DNA of 64,000 nt from Polyodon spathula. Lineage: Eukaryota; Chordata; Actinopteri; Acipenseriformes; Polyodontidae. The position numbers and the translations under genes are program-made. This document shows positions 47,758 through 60,503 of this stretch, one piece after another. Every line of letters begins with the position of its first letter. The stretch's first letter is position 1. The notes under the pieces were generated by a model. The model was given only the letters and a program-made list of their open reading frames with translations. It had not been told where the DNA came from and did not search any database. The stretch is from the NCBI RefSeq assembly GCF_017654505.1, contig NC_054549.1, positions 24,864,647 to 24,928,646 on the forward strand, written 5' to 3'.

Positions 47758-49306
47758 TACAGTGCCGTGAAAAAAGTATTTGCCCCCTGTCTGATTTTCT
47801 GCATTTTTACATATTTCGGACACTGAATGTTATCAGATATTCAATCAAAATCTAATATTAGATAAAAGGGACCCTGAGTGAACAAACAACACAAAATTGT
47901 GATACGTATTTCATTTATTTATTAAAGAAAGTTATGCAACACCCAACGACCCTGTGTGAAAAACTAATCATCCCCTTAGACTCAATAACTGGTTATGCCA
48001 CCTTTAGCAGCTATAACTGCAACCAAATGCTTCCTGTAGTTATTGATCTGTCTCTTACAGCGCCGTGGAGGAATTTTGGCCCACTCCTTCATACAGAACT
48101 CCTTCAACTGCCACAACATCTCAATGGGATTTAGGTCTGGACTTTGACTAGGTCATTGTAAAACTTTAAATTTCTTGTTCTTCAACCATTCTGATGAAGA
48201 CTTGCTTGTTTGTTTCGGATCATTGTCTTGTTGCATGACCCAGCTGTGCTTTAGCTTCAGATCACAGACAGATGGCCTGACATTCTCATGTAGAATTCTC
48301 TAATATAGAGCAGAATTCATGGTTCCTTCAATGATGGCAAGTCGTCCAGGTCCTGATGCAGCAAAGCATTCCCAAATCATGACACTACCACCACCATGAT
48401 TGACCGTTGGTATGAGGTTCTTACTGTGGTATGCAGTGTTTGGTTTTCACCAAACATGCCAGGGCCCATGTTGGTAAAAAGGCCACTTTTGACTCATCTG
48501 TCCATTGAACATTGTTCCAGAACTCTTGAGGATCATCCAGGTGCTTTTTGGCAAACTTGAGACGCACATTCATGATGTTCATAGTGAGCATTGGTTTCTG
48601 TCTTGCTACTCTGACATGAATCCCATTTTTGCCCAGTGTCTTTCTGATGAAGGAGTCATGAACACTGAGCTTAGCCGAGGTGAGAGAGGCCTGCAGATCC
48701 TTGGATGTTGTAGGGTTTTTTGTGAAATCCTGGACGATTTTACGCCTTGCTCTTGGAGAGATTTTGGCAGGACGGCGACTCCTTGGAAGATTCGCTACTG
48801 TCCCAAACTTTCTCCATTTGGACAACATGGCTCTGACTGTGGTTTGGTGGAGACCCAGAGCCTTTGAAATGGCTTTGTAACCCTTTCCAGACTGAGGTCT
48901 TCTGGAATTGCTTTTGTTCATGGCATGATGTGCCTCGAGAAACTGTGCTGACAACTTCACTCTGATGGTAAGGGCCAACGTTAGTCAGATTTATATTGGG
49001 CAAGGCTGGCCCAAATCAGGCCTGATTGTTAACCAAAGTATTCAAACAGATGACCCTAATTATCCCTTTAATTGTGTTGAGTTAACTAGGGGGCAATAAC
49101 TTTTTCACACCTGAAAATTGCATGTTTGATTACCTTGTACACCAAACAAATGAAAGCAGCACAAAACTTTGGTGTCATTTTTTTCTTTCAGACTCCCAGT
49201 ATATACTTGTACAACCCACAAAAAGATCTGACCAAATTCAATGAGAAAAATGTGCAAAAATGAAGACAATCAGACAGTGGGGCAAATACTTTTTTACGGC
49301 ACTGTA
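47758..49306 (-). mobile_element. Tc1-family transposon, full length, inactive
   Basis: A 1.55-kb element with TA flanks. The left end CAGTGCCGTGAAAAAAGTAT and the right end read in reverse, CAGTGCCGTAAAAAAGTAT, are inverted. The transposase is on the minus strand. It is the same family as the deleted copy at 38241. Confidence 0.93.
47982..48978 (-). pseudogene. Tc1 transposase pseudogene
   Basis: An uninterrupted N-terminal stretch of about 150 residues includes GYKAISKALGLHQTTVRAML, the second HTH, a GRPR-like RSRRPAKISPRARRK, and FWNNVQWTDESKVAF with the first catalytic Asp. After a frameshift near 48470 the rest is split: VNHGGGSVMIW near 48385, MQQDND near 48230 (second Asp), SPDLNPIEM near 48135 (Glu), and [12 protein letters not shown] followed by a stop at 47982. 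All three catalytic residues survive. Breaks in the second half inactivate it. Confidence 0.9.
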
Positions 49307-49314
49307 AGACCACA

Positions 49315-49860
49315 AGAAGATTTAAGAACAAGAGGCCATTAGGCTTTTATGTGCTTGTCCGGTTCCTAGTAGCTGGTTGATCTCAAAATATTGTCAAGTT
49401 GGGTCTTAATGGATCCCAGTGATTCACTATTAGCAACATGACTAGGTCCCCCATTCCATAACCGCATCAAATTGTGTGAAGAAGTATCTTCAACCACCTG
49501 TTCTAAGTCTATTTCCACTTCATTTCCAACTGTGTCCTTTGGTCCTGGCTTCTGTCATGCACTTAAAGTATTGGTTAGGCTAAACTTTGTCAGCTTATTA
49601 TAGAATTTCAATGACTTCAATCAAGTCACCCCAAATTCTTCTTTATTATTTTAGACAATATAGACGTAGTTCTATAAAGCCCATTCCACAAATGAGCGGT
49701 CGCTCTTTGTTGGGCTCTCTCTAGGGCCACAGTGTCCTTTTCGTACTGCAATGACCAGAAGTGTGGTCTCACCAGTGCATTATATAACCTCATCATAACC
49801 TCCTTGGATTTGTACTCTACACTTTTGGCTATATACCCAAACATTCAGCCTTTTTGATTG
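49315..49860 (+). repeat. Interspersed repeat family member (long copy)
   Basis: Starts AAGAAGATTTAAGAACAAGA and includes GAGGCCATTAGGC, TAGTAGCTGGTTGATC, TGGATCCCAGTG, CCATTCCACAAATGAGCG, GTGTGGTCTCACCAGTGC and ATTATATAACCTCATCATAA. It shares the first 150 bp with 40755-40905. The minus frame at 49626-49844 (VRPHFWSLQYEKDTVALERA) resembles the C-terminal text of non-LTR retrotransposon RT proteins, where a line like LVRPHLEYCxQxWxPxxxKDIxxLExVQRRATK is usual. This is therefore probably a minus-strand LINE fragment. Confidence 0.65.
49626..49844 (-). pseudogene. LINE reverse-transcriptase C-terminal fragment
   Basis: The frame MRLYNALVRPHFWSLQYEKD then TVALERAQQRATAHLWNGLY matches the C-terminal region of CR1/L2/RTE-type LINE ORF2, where LYxxLVRPxLEY, KDxxxLExVQRRATxMI and GLxxxxYxxRL are characteristic. 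Only about 55 codons are recognisable. It indicates that the repeat family here is the 3' portion of a LINE on the minus strand. Confidence 0.65.
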
Positions 49861-51229
49861 TGTCCACGCTTAGAGGGCACAGCACAATTCTTTAAGTTCC
49901 AAACAAATAAAATAAAATAAAATATATACTACCAAATTAAAAACCTATCTTAAAAATACATGGAATTAGTAGCTTTTACTTGGGATTGTGCAATGTGACT
50001 CTTTACCTTGCCTCATGAATTTAATGTATAGATTACCTTGCTGTACAGAAGAGATTTAAGAATAAAAAGTTGAAAGTTTTATTTGATGTTTGACTTGGTT
50101 ATTTACTGTAGTGTACAAGCTTGGAATGAAATGCACTGGAATGTGAGGGTTGACTGTGCTGCAGCTGGAATACCTCTTGCACAGTACATGATCAGATACA
50201 TTATTCATGAAAAAAGTACTAAAGGAATAAACATATAAAAAATGCCATAAATAAGTTCAAGGTAACACTCACATAAGTATTGTAATCTGGCTGTGGATGA
50301 GACTGACATTGTGGACTGAATGAGTTATTTAGACCAGGCCCAGGATCTCCCAAATAAATAAAAATAATAAATACAATGGCATGGGAAGCTACTTACTCTA
50401 AAAGGATTTGTGGTCAACTTGTAATTATGTTGATATGTTCCTGGAAGCGTCAATGTTAAGGAAGCATTTGCCTTTGGACAAAGTGCAAGTGTGCACATGG
50501 GTTTCAGCAGTGAAGTAAAATGTGAATTGGTTTGAATTTCACCTATGAGAAGTGTGTTCATAATACAAATGTGTTGGTGTACCATTTAAAGAAATATGGT
50601 TGTATATCATCTACCAAAATGAAATAAGCTATCACCACAATGTTGTGTTTTGGCAACTGTTCCCAGTCGACTGCCCCAGTTATTTATTGCATCGTCAAGC
50701 TAAAGAGATCATGCCGAACTGCAGGAACAGAGTGGAATAGATTATATCATTACATTTAATAGTGAGATTGGAGAAAATACTACTGAAAAGTCAAAACACA
50801 ACTTGCATCTTTATTGTCAGAGGAGATAATATGTGAGTCAGGTGACAGCCTTAATACTTGATTCATAATATTATCATTTCAGCAATTTATTTTTTTCCCC
50901 TCACTGAAATCCTGCACAGACTACCAAACAGAAGAGTTGATATTTATTTGTATTCTGTATTTTTAGTTCTCCTACTCAAAAAATTTAAAGGAGCAAACAT
51001 AAAAAAATAGAATGAACATAGTCAAAAAAGTTATTAGGCATTTGCCAGGCTTTTTATGTGTTCTTCAATAAATGATGACAGTTGCTGAGATTCATTTTGC
51101 ATCTGACCTTCTTTTAAAGCAGGTACCCTCATTTAGACTTCAATTTGATCATTAGTTAAGCGGCTGCTTGGGTGAGAATGTTGTTTGTTGTTGTTGGTTT
51201 GGGATTCATGGCTTCTAATGATGCCAGGT
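49861..51229. other. Intergenic DNA, no gene recognised
   Basis: AT-rich, with no transposon ends or coding homology seen. Confidence 0.45.
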
Positions 51230-51860
51230 GGTGGCAGAGAAAGGTTTAGACTGGCCCAGACTACCGGAGCTGTTCAAATTCAACATACAGCTGGTCAATT
51301 CGGTGTGACACCTTCTGTTGTTTCCTGATTGTGAACACGTTATCAAACCCCAGGTTTGTACACTAGACACCCTGGAGAAGGCTGTGAGACACCAACACCA
51401 TGCAATGGCCAATATTTACACAATGTCACTGCGGAAGCTCAAGTCCATAGTACATAGGCTCAATATCCACTTCAGGACAGAAACTAGAGTTACCATAAGC
51501 AGCCAAACTATGAAAAACAAATAGCCTGGGTATGATTTGAAATCAAGAAGACTAGTTACAACTCCCCAAGAGCCATCATAACACCTGACAGGCTGTTGAT
51601 TACTGCCTATATCACCAGAACTAGCAGCTTTGTCATTGAGCACCTTTTGTACACTGATGAATTAAGATTTCATCTGTCCGCTAATGATAAATGTGTTTCA
51701 GTATGGGGAGCCCGAACAGAATGATTTGCTCAATTCAACATTGTTGAATATGCACTTTTGGGAGGGGACACACACAGTATGGTCAGAGCAACTGCATACA
51801 AAGTTGCACAGAGCTTATTGAGCTTCCAAGGGGCGGAATTACAGCACTACGGTACATATA
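51230..51860 (+). pseudogene. Heavily degraded Tc1-like transposase
   Basis: Readable only in pieces across frames: GQFGVTPSVV near 51295 (HTH), RYQTPGL near 51340, HFRTETRVTISSQTMKNK at about 51470-51523, then LLYTDELRFHLSANDKCVSV then WGARTE at about 51644-51715, where TDE carries the first catalytic Asp and RFxLSxxDxxxxVW is the family continuation. The downstream GGDTHSMVRATAYK is a decayed GGGSVMVWG block. A different Tc1 lineage from the others in the window and older. Confidence 0.65.
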
Positions 51861-53565
51861 CACAATCTTGACCTATAGTAAAAACATTTTCTGGTGTTGT
51901 TTTCTTGATAAAAGATGCCCATGGTTTTCATGGATTATTAGGAGATTAGAGAGGTTATGGACTGGCCAGCGAGAATGTCGTGAAAACAAACAAACATCAT
52001 GAAAACAAAAATTTTATCAAAACCCACATAAGGGGAATGCATCCTTTGACAGTTGTTCTAATAAATTTTATTAAAAAAAAATTAACCAATATGACAATTG
52101 TGGGGGAAATTCATAGTAAAAATTGAATGTACCTGGTGAAATGACATTTCCATTCTTAATTCTATGAGAATTGAGATTCTGTGGTGTTAATCAAGTTTGT
52201 CTTCAGCTCAACCTTCCTTCCTACCAAATCATTGTTGATTGATCTACTTCAAACGACTAGATATTGGTAATAGGGTCGTAACGATTTGCATTGGGAAATG
52301 GTTTAAAATATCTGCTGTGCTGGCCTGCTAGTCTTGTAGAAATAAAAAAAAAGCTGATTCCCATCTTTAAGAATGCATTTCTTGAAGACCAGTATAGAAC
52401 TTTCTTAATGTAAGGGGTTTAGAAGGGTGACACCTGGTGGATACAATGTGCCACAACTCTCTCCATGAAATACACACTACTATGTGGATTACACTGGTTT
52501 TAGGATATGTTTAATAACAAATCTTGGAGACACAAGTTTAAGAGTTGTTTAAGTATGTTTTCCCAATAACATATTCTAAAAATGTTATGTTATCTCTCTG
52601 AGGAAGGGGGAGTTGCTTATGTTAATGACCCACATTGCTTGTGTGTAAGGAACTGTCATTCAAGCTCTGGAAGCCAATGAAAGGACTGATTTTGGTGAAA
52701 GATAAACTTCCTGTGTTGACCTGGAAGTGATGGAATCACTAAAGTGAACCCCCTTTGGGCGCTATATTTAAAGCGATACAAGCATGAGCTTGTTCACTCT
52801 CTCTTGGATTCGAAAACATTCACCATGAAGTGATCACGGAGCCTTTGCTTGTAATGGGGACCCATTCAAGCATCATACGTATCTTCATCCTGAAGACGAC
52901 TTCTCATCTCTATATCCTGCAACTATGTTTTATGAGAAGACCAACTGCATCTCAACATCTGTCTTTCAACAATGATCACAGAATTATTGTTAAGTACTAA
53001 GTATTAAGTTTTAAAGACTTTAAGATTCAAGTAATATAATATTTGTTTGTAGAAAATATATCTACATGCAACCACAAGAAGACAAAAAAAGGTTACTACA
53101 ACGTATCACTTTGCTAAAGATTCAAAATATAGACAATGCTACTTTGATGAACAGTTGAAATAAGACTTTAACTGAACTGATATGTTGTGTATTTGAAAAC
53201 AACAGCTACGAACATTGGAAACCATTTCAACATTGATTCAGTTTGTCTTCAAGTAACTAATATTACAACTAAATGCAATGAAACTACTTTCAAACTTATC
53301 TTGTTGAAACATAATGCAGCCTTCATTTCGACCAGCACAACAGACACTGACATTACTGTACATGAGGTACCATACTAGAGCATGCATGTCTATAAATATG
53401 AGAATGTTTGGTAAATGTTATTCCTTCTTGTGTTTATAATTTTATGATTTATAACTTTTATAGTCTACTTGCTTGTTATGTGTTGAGTTTCTTTTTGTCT
53501 TATGAACTCTCAAGTAAACATTTTGTGATTGATTTGAGATCCTTAAACCACATACTGTATGTATA
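51861..53565. other. Intergenic DNA with an LTR/promoter-like stretch
   Basis: No coding homology. 52690-53000 is richer in GC and contains GCGCTATATTTAAAGCGATA followed by CACTCTCTCTTGG, an arrangement like a TATA box and start region of an LTR. Edges cannot be fixed. Confidence 0.35.
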
Positions 53566-55158
53566 TACAGTGCCTATAGAAACTTTTTAAACATTTTGTT
53601 GTGTCAGTGCCTCAGAATTTCATACATTTAAATGAGGATTTTTTCCCCACTTATCTACACACCATTCATCCACACTGTTAAGGGGAAAAAAGTTTTCATT
53701 GAAAAAAATAATATATTAAAAATGCAAAACTGAAAGATCATAATTTGATAAGTCTCCACCCCCCTGCGTTACTTGGTGGAAGCACCTTTGGCTGCAATTA
53801 CAGCTGTGAGTCTGTTGGGATAAGTCTCCACCAACTTTTCACACCTGTATTTGGCAATTTTTGACGATTCTTCTTCACAAAACTGTTCAAACTCTGTCAG
53901 TTCCTTGGGGAGCATTGATGGACAGCAATCTTCAAGTCATGCCACAAATTTTCGATTGGATTTAGGTCGGGGCTCTGACTGGGCCACTCAAGAACATTTA
54001 CCTTTTTGTTTCTTAGCCACTCCAGTGTAGCTTTGGTTGTGTGCTTTGAGTCATTGTCATGCTGAAAGATGAACTTCCATCCCAGTTTCAGCTTTCTTGC
54101 AGAGGACAGCAGGTTTTCCTCAAGGACCTCTGTACTTTGCTCCATTCATTTTACCTTCTATCCTGACAAGTGCCCCAGTCCCTGCCAATGAGAAACATCC
54201 CCATAACGTGATGCTGCACCAACATGTTTCACAGTAAGGGTGGTGTTCTTTGGGTGATGTGCTGTGTTGGGTTTGCGCCAAACATAACGCTTTGCATTTA
54301 GGCCAAAAATTTCAATTTTAGTTTTGTCAGACCACAACACTTTTTGCCACATGGCTACAGAATCTCCTGGGTGTTTTTTTGCATACTTCAAAACAGGATT
54401 CAAGGTGGGCTACTTGAGTAATGGCTTCCTTCTTGCCACCCTACCATACAGGCCAGATTTGTGGTGTGGTTGGGATATTGCTGTCAAATGCACACTTTGA
54501 CCAGTCTTGGCCATAAAAATCTGTAGCTCTTGCAAAGTTGTCATTGGCCTCTTTGATTAGTCTCCTTCTTGCTCGGTCATCCAGTTTGGAGGGATGGCCT
54601 GATCTAGGCAGGGTCTTGGTGGTGCCATACACCTTCCACTTCTTAATAATCGTATTGGCCATGCTCCAAGGGATATTCAAGGCCTTTGATATTTTTTAAT
54701 ACTCATCCCCTGATCTGTGCCTTTCAACAACTTTGTCCTGGAGTTTGTCCTTGGTGCTCATGGTTGAGTCTTTGTTCTGAAATGTATTACCCAGCAGAGG
54801 GAACCTACAGGAACTGTTGAATTATTCCTGAAATCATGTGAATCAATACAGTTTAACACAGGTGGAGGCCACTTGGTGTGTGATTTTGAAGGTGATTGGT
54901 TACACCTGAGCTAATTTAGGATTGCTATTACAATGGGGAGTGGACACATATCCAACCAAGCTATTTCAGTTTTTATTTTTAATTAATTTTCTACACATAT
55001 CTAAAATAATTATTTCGCTTGGAAGTTGTGGGGTAGGATATGTAGATAAATAAAAAATATTTTTAAAAAATTTAAAAAATTAATGCATTTTAATTCCAAG
55101 CTATAAGGCAACAAAAGTTAAACATTTTGAAAGGGTGTGTAGACTTTCTATAGGCATA
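53566..55158 (-). mobile_element. Tc1-family transposon, near full length, inactive
   Basis: The left end at TA 53566 reads CAGTGCCTATAGAAACTTTT. The right end reads (reverse) TATGCCTATAGAAAGTCTAC, having lost a few terminal bases. It contains a minus-strand transposase and is the same family as the half copy at 9818. Confidence 0.92.
53769..54761 (-). pseudogene. Tc1 transposase pseudogene with intact DD34E residues
   Basis: From ATG at 54761 (MSTKDKLQDKVVERH) through IPWSMANTIIKKWKVYGTTK and a GRPR-like SGHPSKLDDRARRRL. A frameshift precedes KYAKKHPGDSVAMWQKVLWS then DKTKIEIFGLNAKRYV (first Asp). After another break come [11 protein letters not shown] (second Asp) and [19 protein letters not shown] (Glu, 34 residues after the second Asp). 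It ends near 53769. The residues needed for catalysis all survive, but at least two frameshifts separate them. Confidence 0.9.
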
Positions 55159-56808
55159 ATGGATATAGGCATAACAATAATAGCATAATGGAATGATTAA
55201 TATAATTGCATAATAAATCTGACCAATGTTGAACTAAAACCCTATATTTACATTATATTTTAATCCTTTATGTTGAGAAATTAATCCTAACTAATGTTTG
55301 TATTTTACTAACATAGTAGTGGTGTTGCCTAGGATCTTGATGTATTAATATTAAATATTATATCTTCCTAAATTTTGCAAGACACAATATAAATCCTTAC
55401 TTAAAATGTGGTCATTGTTTACAGTGTAAACCAAATTTAAAGGAACACTGTACCTTTTCTGACTAAATATCCCAGAACAGTGGCTACCTGCCTTGTGACC
55501 TCCTGTTATAGGGTGAAGTGGAATCCAGTGATTCCATAGGGATTGGCTCTGATACTGTGTCAAGTAGCATAGTGGTTCGTAAGTGATTTTCAAATGCAAT
55601 GTGTTAATAAAATCAATCCAATAATGCTGTGAAATTGAGTCGATGAGGCTGTTAATTAATTTCTCGTCGATGAGGTTGTTAATTAATTAATTTCTCATTA
55701 AAAAGCTTTTTTTTTTTTTGGAAGGGCAAGGTGGTAAGCCATCCATGTAGTCTTGGTTGGAATTTATTTTCTTATGTTGACATCTACTTTTGTATGTATT
55801 TAAGTATGTACTATTGTAGGCTATACATAAATATGTTTCAAGTGCCGTTTGTGTTTGTAGTTGTTATAAATGCAAACCATTTATGTAACATTCCATTATA
55901 TATAATATTTATTAAGCTTTTACAATTCCGATAGATCTCCCTAGCCCAATACAGAATGTGTTTATAATTGTTCGGTGAATTCCTCTAATCATGTTGAATG
56001 CATTTTCTCTGTCACTCTTTGTGGGGGAGGGGGGGGATCTGACAACATGTATATTTGCTATACATGTAGGCAAAATCCATGTCAATGATCTGTTGCCTGA
56101 CAGCCCTGGCCCGAGCAAGGAATATTCTGAGGAGGCTCCAGTGGTTTAAGATAAGACACTTTTTACTCCTCACCTTCCTCAAGTGCATTGAGCATTTCTT
56201 CATAATAAAATTGAGGTCAATGCAATATGCAGTTTAGTTAACCTGTCCTGCATCTGCTTCATGCCAGAGGGCGTTATCTTATCATAAACGGGTTTGTTAT
56301 AGATGACTACTGAAATTCAATGTTTCACCAGCAGGTGTCACACACTGAAGATCAGGTCACTATTGAAGGCCATCTTCTAAAATGAAATACTACCCGTTAT
56401 AATTTGAACAGGAAACTGCAGCCAACAAAATACACTCTGTAAATGTGGACCAACGTTAAACGTTGAATTTTAAATAAATATTTAAAAAATAATTGTCTGA
56501 CTATTTTCATAACACACACGTTATGATGTTCAGAACATATACTATATGTATTTTCCACATCCCGATTACATAGCAAGATCGTGTCATCTTCAGATTATAT
56601 AAAAACACTTTGTTTTGATGACCTACAGGTCACCGTACTTTGCAGTACAGGATAGGGGAAGAACTGACGTTCATTTCCTGATGTTTTTTTTTTTTTTTTT
56701 TCATAGGATATTTAGTGTCTAAAGGGCCATTTAGTGTCTAAAGGGCAGAGACAGTTTACAGCAGCCTGCAGAGACTAAAGCAGAAACACATCAGTAACAC
56801 AATTTATT
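55159..56808. other. Intergenic DNA with small tandem duplications
   Basis: No gene recognised. GTCGATGAGGCTGTTAATTA is duplicated at about 55639 and 55668. TTTAGTGTCTAAAGGGC is duplicated at about 56710 and 56730. A T19 run lies at 56683-56701. Confidence 0.45.
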
Positions 56809-57072
56809 CTACAGCTATGGCCAAACATTTTTCTTCACCCAATAGAAAAATAATTAGAATCCAGATTTAATTATTTTAACTCTCATTTATTTATCACACC
56901 ATTATCATTTAGTAGTAAATCAATTATCCCATCTTTAATCTTAACCTCAAGCACATAATATTATTTAACTTCTTTGTTTACCCTCCAGTTGGTTTATGTT
57001 CCCCATTCACAATTTTGCTCCTTTACTAACCAATCCTTCACTATATTTTTTTTTTTTTGGCCATAGCTGTAG
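56809..57072. mobile_element. Tc1/mariner-type MITE
   Basis: CTACAGCTATGGCCAAACAT at the left is inverted at the right as TTTGGCCATAGCTGTAG. About 260 bp, non-coding; same end family as 16785-17075. Confidence 0.8.
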
Positions 57073-58055
57073 ACTCAACCACAGTACATCTCAGTTTATT
57101 TTAATTAAATCTTTCAGATTATACTTAATACATAACATAACCTATTTAATCAGACTTTCCTCATTTAAACATCAGAGAATATGAGGATTTCTGTCTGTTA
57201 TCCCAAAATGACAGCTTTATAAACATTTCTGCATGTGATATATATTCTTGCTTTGCCATCTGAAATAGAATTCTTACACTGGGACTTATATCAGCACAGT
57301 TATTATAAATTAATCATTGCCAGAGACGGAACCCATTTATCATAATGTGTGAATATTAAGTATCTTAATCCCTGTTCTTATGACTGGAGATTTTCATTTC
57401 CTTAGTCCACTATGTGAATGTTCTCTGAGAATGTTTATGGCTAGCATAAGGCATGAATTAGGTATCCTTCAAATAGATGCTTAATAAATCAGGAACAAAG
57501 GGAATAATAGAAAAGATGGAGGTAATAAGAGAGCTTGGGGATGTGAGTGCATTTTCAAAACAGGATCTAAGCAATACCAAGCTGACAAGAGGAATATAAA
57601 TGAATTCAGCACCTCTGATTGTCAACTGAATAAGCACCCTAGATTGTTTGCTACAATAGTCGTTGCTTTAGAGATTCTGGCATTGGCTATTTTCTTTTGA
57701 TGTTTCAGTGATCAAAACATAGTATGTTGTTTTGAAAAATAATGTTAAGAGTCACAGCCAGGTTATATAAATGCAAAAGTATACAGTTCTGTTAAAAATG
57801 ATGAGCCCAGCAAAAAAAGACCAGAATAGAAGTGTATTTATGAATGAAGACAGGATATACAAAGTCAAGGTAATTATATACAATGAAATGCACTGGCACA
57901 ACCTACACATACCTTACAAAAGTCAAGTGCACAGGGTGTTGGTTGAAGTTTAATTCTATTGAACACTGGAGCCATACCTATCCCTGTGAAAAGCATGGGA
58001 AAGGTATTCTCATACAGGTATTCTATCATCCAAAACTCTCAATGATGGTGTTTAC
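57073..58055. other. Intergenic DNA, no gene recognised
   Basis: AT-rich with short frames only. Confidence 0.45.
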
Positions 58056-58064
58056 ATGGAAAAG

Positions 58065-58810
58065 TCATGGCAGCAGGCATTTAGCCTCTGCTGGTGGATG
58101 GGAACCCAGCAGGCATTCACCCTCTGCTGGTGGACGGGGACCCAGCAGGCACTCACCCTCTGCTGGGGGAGGTGGCGCAGGCAGAGGCAGCTCCTGCTGC
58201 TCTGCTCCTGCCGATGGAGGTTGCGGAGGCAGAGGCAGCTCCTGCTGCTCTGCTCCTGGAGGTGGGAGCGGTGTGTAGTCTACCCTTGTTACAGGGGACT
58301 GGTGCATCTCTCTCTCACTTGCAGGGGACTGGTGCAGCTCTCCCTCACTTGCAGAGGACAGGTGCAGCTCTCCTTCACTTGCAGGGGACTGTAACGACTC
58401 TCCCTCTGGCTCTGGGGGGGAAACCAGCAGGCATTCACCCTCTGCTGGTGGAGGTGGAAACAGCAGGCATTCTTCCTCTGCTGGTGGAGGTGGAAAAAGC
58501 TGTCCCTCGGGCTTTGGATTCCCGCGGTCCCCCCATCTGGGCGCTGGAAGGTCACTGTCCCCCCGTCTGGGCGGTGGACGCTCACGGTCCCCCTCTCGGC
58601 GGTGGACACATGGGCTCCTCCCACTTAGGCATTAGTTCCCCCACTGCGTATTGCGTGAAGTATAGGGCCAACGTGTGCCCATATACCCAATAGCCAGGGC
58701 ACCGCTCCGCCGCAAGGTACTGGAAAAAGGCCTTCAAGGCGTCATCCCCAACCTCCTCTTGCTGTTGCAGCTTTCCTCTCCCCTTCTCTTCCCCCACCTT
58801 CCTCTCTTGT
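58065..58810 (-). pseudogene. Second member of the proline-rich repeat ORF family
   Basis: On the minus strand the first part reads EEVGDDALKAFFQYLAAERC then GYWVYGHTLALYFTQYAVGE and LMPKWEEPMCPPP, then a repetitive Pro-rich body continues across frames: DGGT/RRGD-type units, PAEGECLL units, SPLQVRES (the same repeat read in another frame), RVDYTPLPPP, EQQELPLPPQPP and PAEGECLLGP. The body matches 41693-42589 while the N-terminal region differs. Two frameshifts are needed to read it through. No LTRs like those at 41256 are visible around it. Confidence 0.6.
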
Positions 58811-60503
58811 GCTGATTCCTCCTCCTCTTCCTAGAAGGGGCAGACAACCACCTTTTGCCCATACACCCCCGTAAAAATAAATAAAAGATCAAGCACCTTG
58901 AAGTCATCATCTATGAGGGTCGACAGAGTAGGTCACTTGAGCATTTAATATAAAAAATCCTTGCTTCAATATTGACTGCAAGACTTCAATTGACTTCCAG
59001 AGATACACCAGACTACATTGACACATAGGGCCTTGTCTTTACCTTGAAAGCACTGGGTTAATCGCCAAGAATGGGTGATAATATACCTGAAATTACCCAC
59101 TAAACAGCAGATCCATTATCACAGACAGGCTCAACATTCAGCCCAGGGTTAGTAATCATCGGTGCACATGCTACTGCTATTTTTATATAACTTGGCTTAG
59201 TATAATTCCTCCCTGTGAAAGACATTTGAGAGACCAACAAAGTATGGTGTCTACTGAAGGTCACAGTAAATGGAAATTGTAAATAGCTACACAATATATG
59301 ATGTGTTGATTGGATTGTACTGTTTGTGCAAACCCATTGTAATTCCAAAGTTTTAGGACAAATATGAATTCTTTGTAATACTCTATTTTTGGCAGTATTT
59401 GTAAATTGTACCAACACAAAATGGAAAAAAACTAATACATATTGTGGTGTTCATCCAAAATGTAACGAATCTTAAAGCAAAATGTAGTATTTCCCAATAC
59501 AAAATTGACTAAATATCATTAACGTTAACATAATAACACATTCTGACTTTGTAAGTAAAGAAACTTGTACATCAGAAGTTTTGGAGAATGTACACCATCC
59601 TATTGAAACCAACCAAGTTTATCTTTTAAAAAAAAACATATTTTGGTGTCCTATTGCAATATGAATTATTTGATTGACCCACCAGATTTCATAGACACCT
59701 GTTTATTTTACCTTGTTTAAAATACCTGATAATGAAGACAGAGACTCCAATACATTAATGAACTCACTATTGAAAACAGAAGTTATATGTATGTAACTGA
59801 ATGTGCAATAACAAAAAAAAAAAAACATTACCAGCTTCCAAAAACATATATGTTTTAAAATGTTACCATAGTGACAACAAAAACATATGTAAATGGGGGT
59901 CATTAATATCTAGTTTTTCTGATCACAGCATACGAGGTAAGGTCACAGTTTGAATTATTTGACCAAACATTTATCTTATACAGTGTATTCACTGTCACCA
60001 TAATGAAAGCATTAATTAATAAGAAAAAAGAACAAAAAAATCCCAATAATAATAATAATGTGGGAATATCCAGCCAACAAGATAAGAGTTATATAAGCTC
60101 AATATAAAAGTCATTGTTCTGTGGTTTCAGAATGATCCATCTCTCTCTGCTGACTGGTTTATTTCTGGAGAGCCCCTGTAGGCCATTGGACAGACCAAGG
60201 AGATAATAATAATCCCTGGTTGACAGGTTAATGACTTGCTTTCCAATGAACACTTGATTCAAACTGTGTTTTACTGAAACTAGTTATCATAATGTAGGGT
60301 ACATCGTCTATGATGTCAACCAGTCAATCATAAGCTCTAACTTATAGAAAACTAAAGATATTAACCTGTAGAATGGGAGAAAAAAACTTTCACCAACTGC
60401 AGAACTTGCAATTCTACTATATTCATTATGTTTTGATGTTTTGTATAATTGCCATATACAAATTCATCTTTAGCCATTTTTTTTTTTTTTTTTTTTTTTG
60501 CAG
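58811..60503. other. Intergenic DNA upstream of a candidate exon
   Basis: No coding homology. GTTATATAAGCTCAATATAAAAG at about 60089-60110 contains TATA-like motifs about 400 bp before the candidate exon. A T23 polypyrimidine run ends at 60499. Confidence 0.4.
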
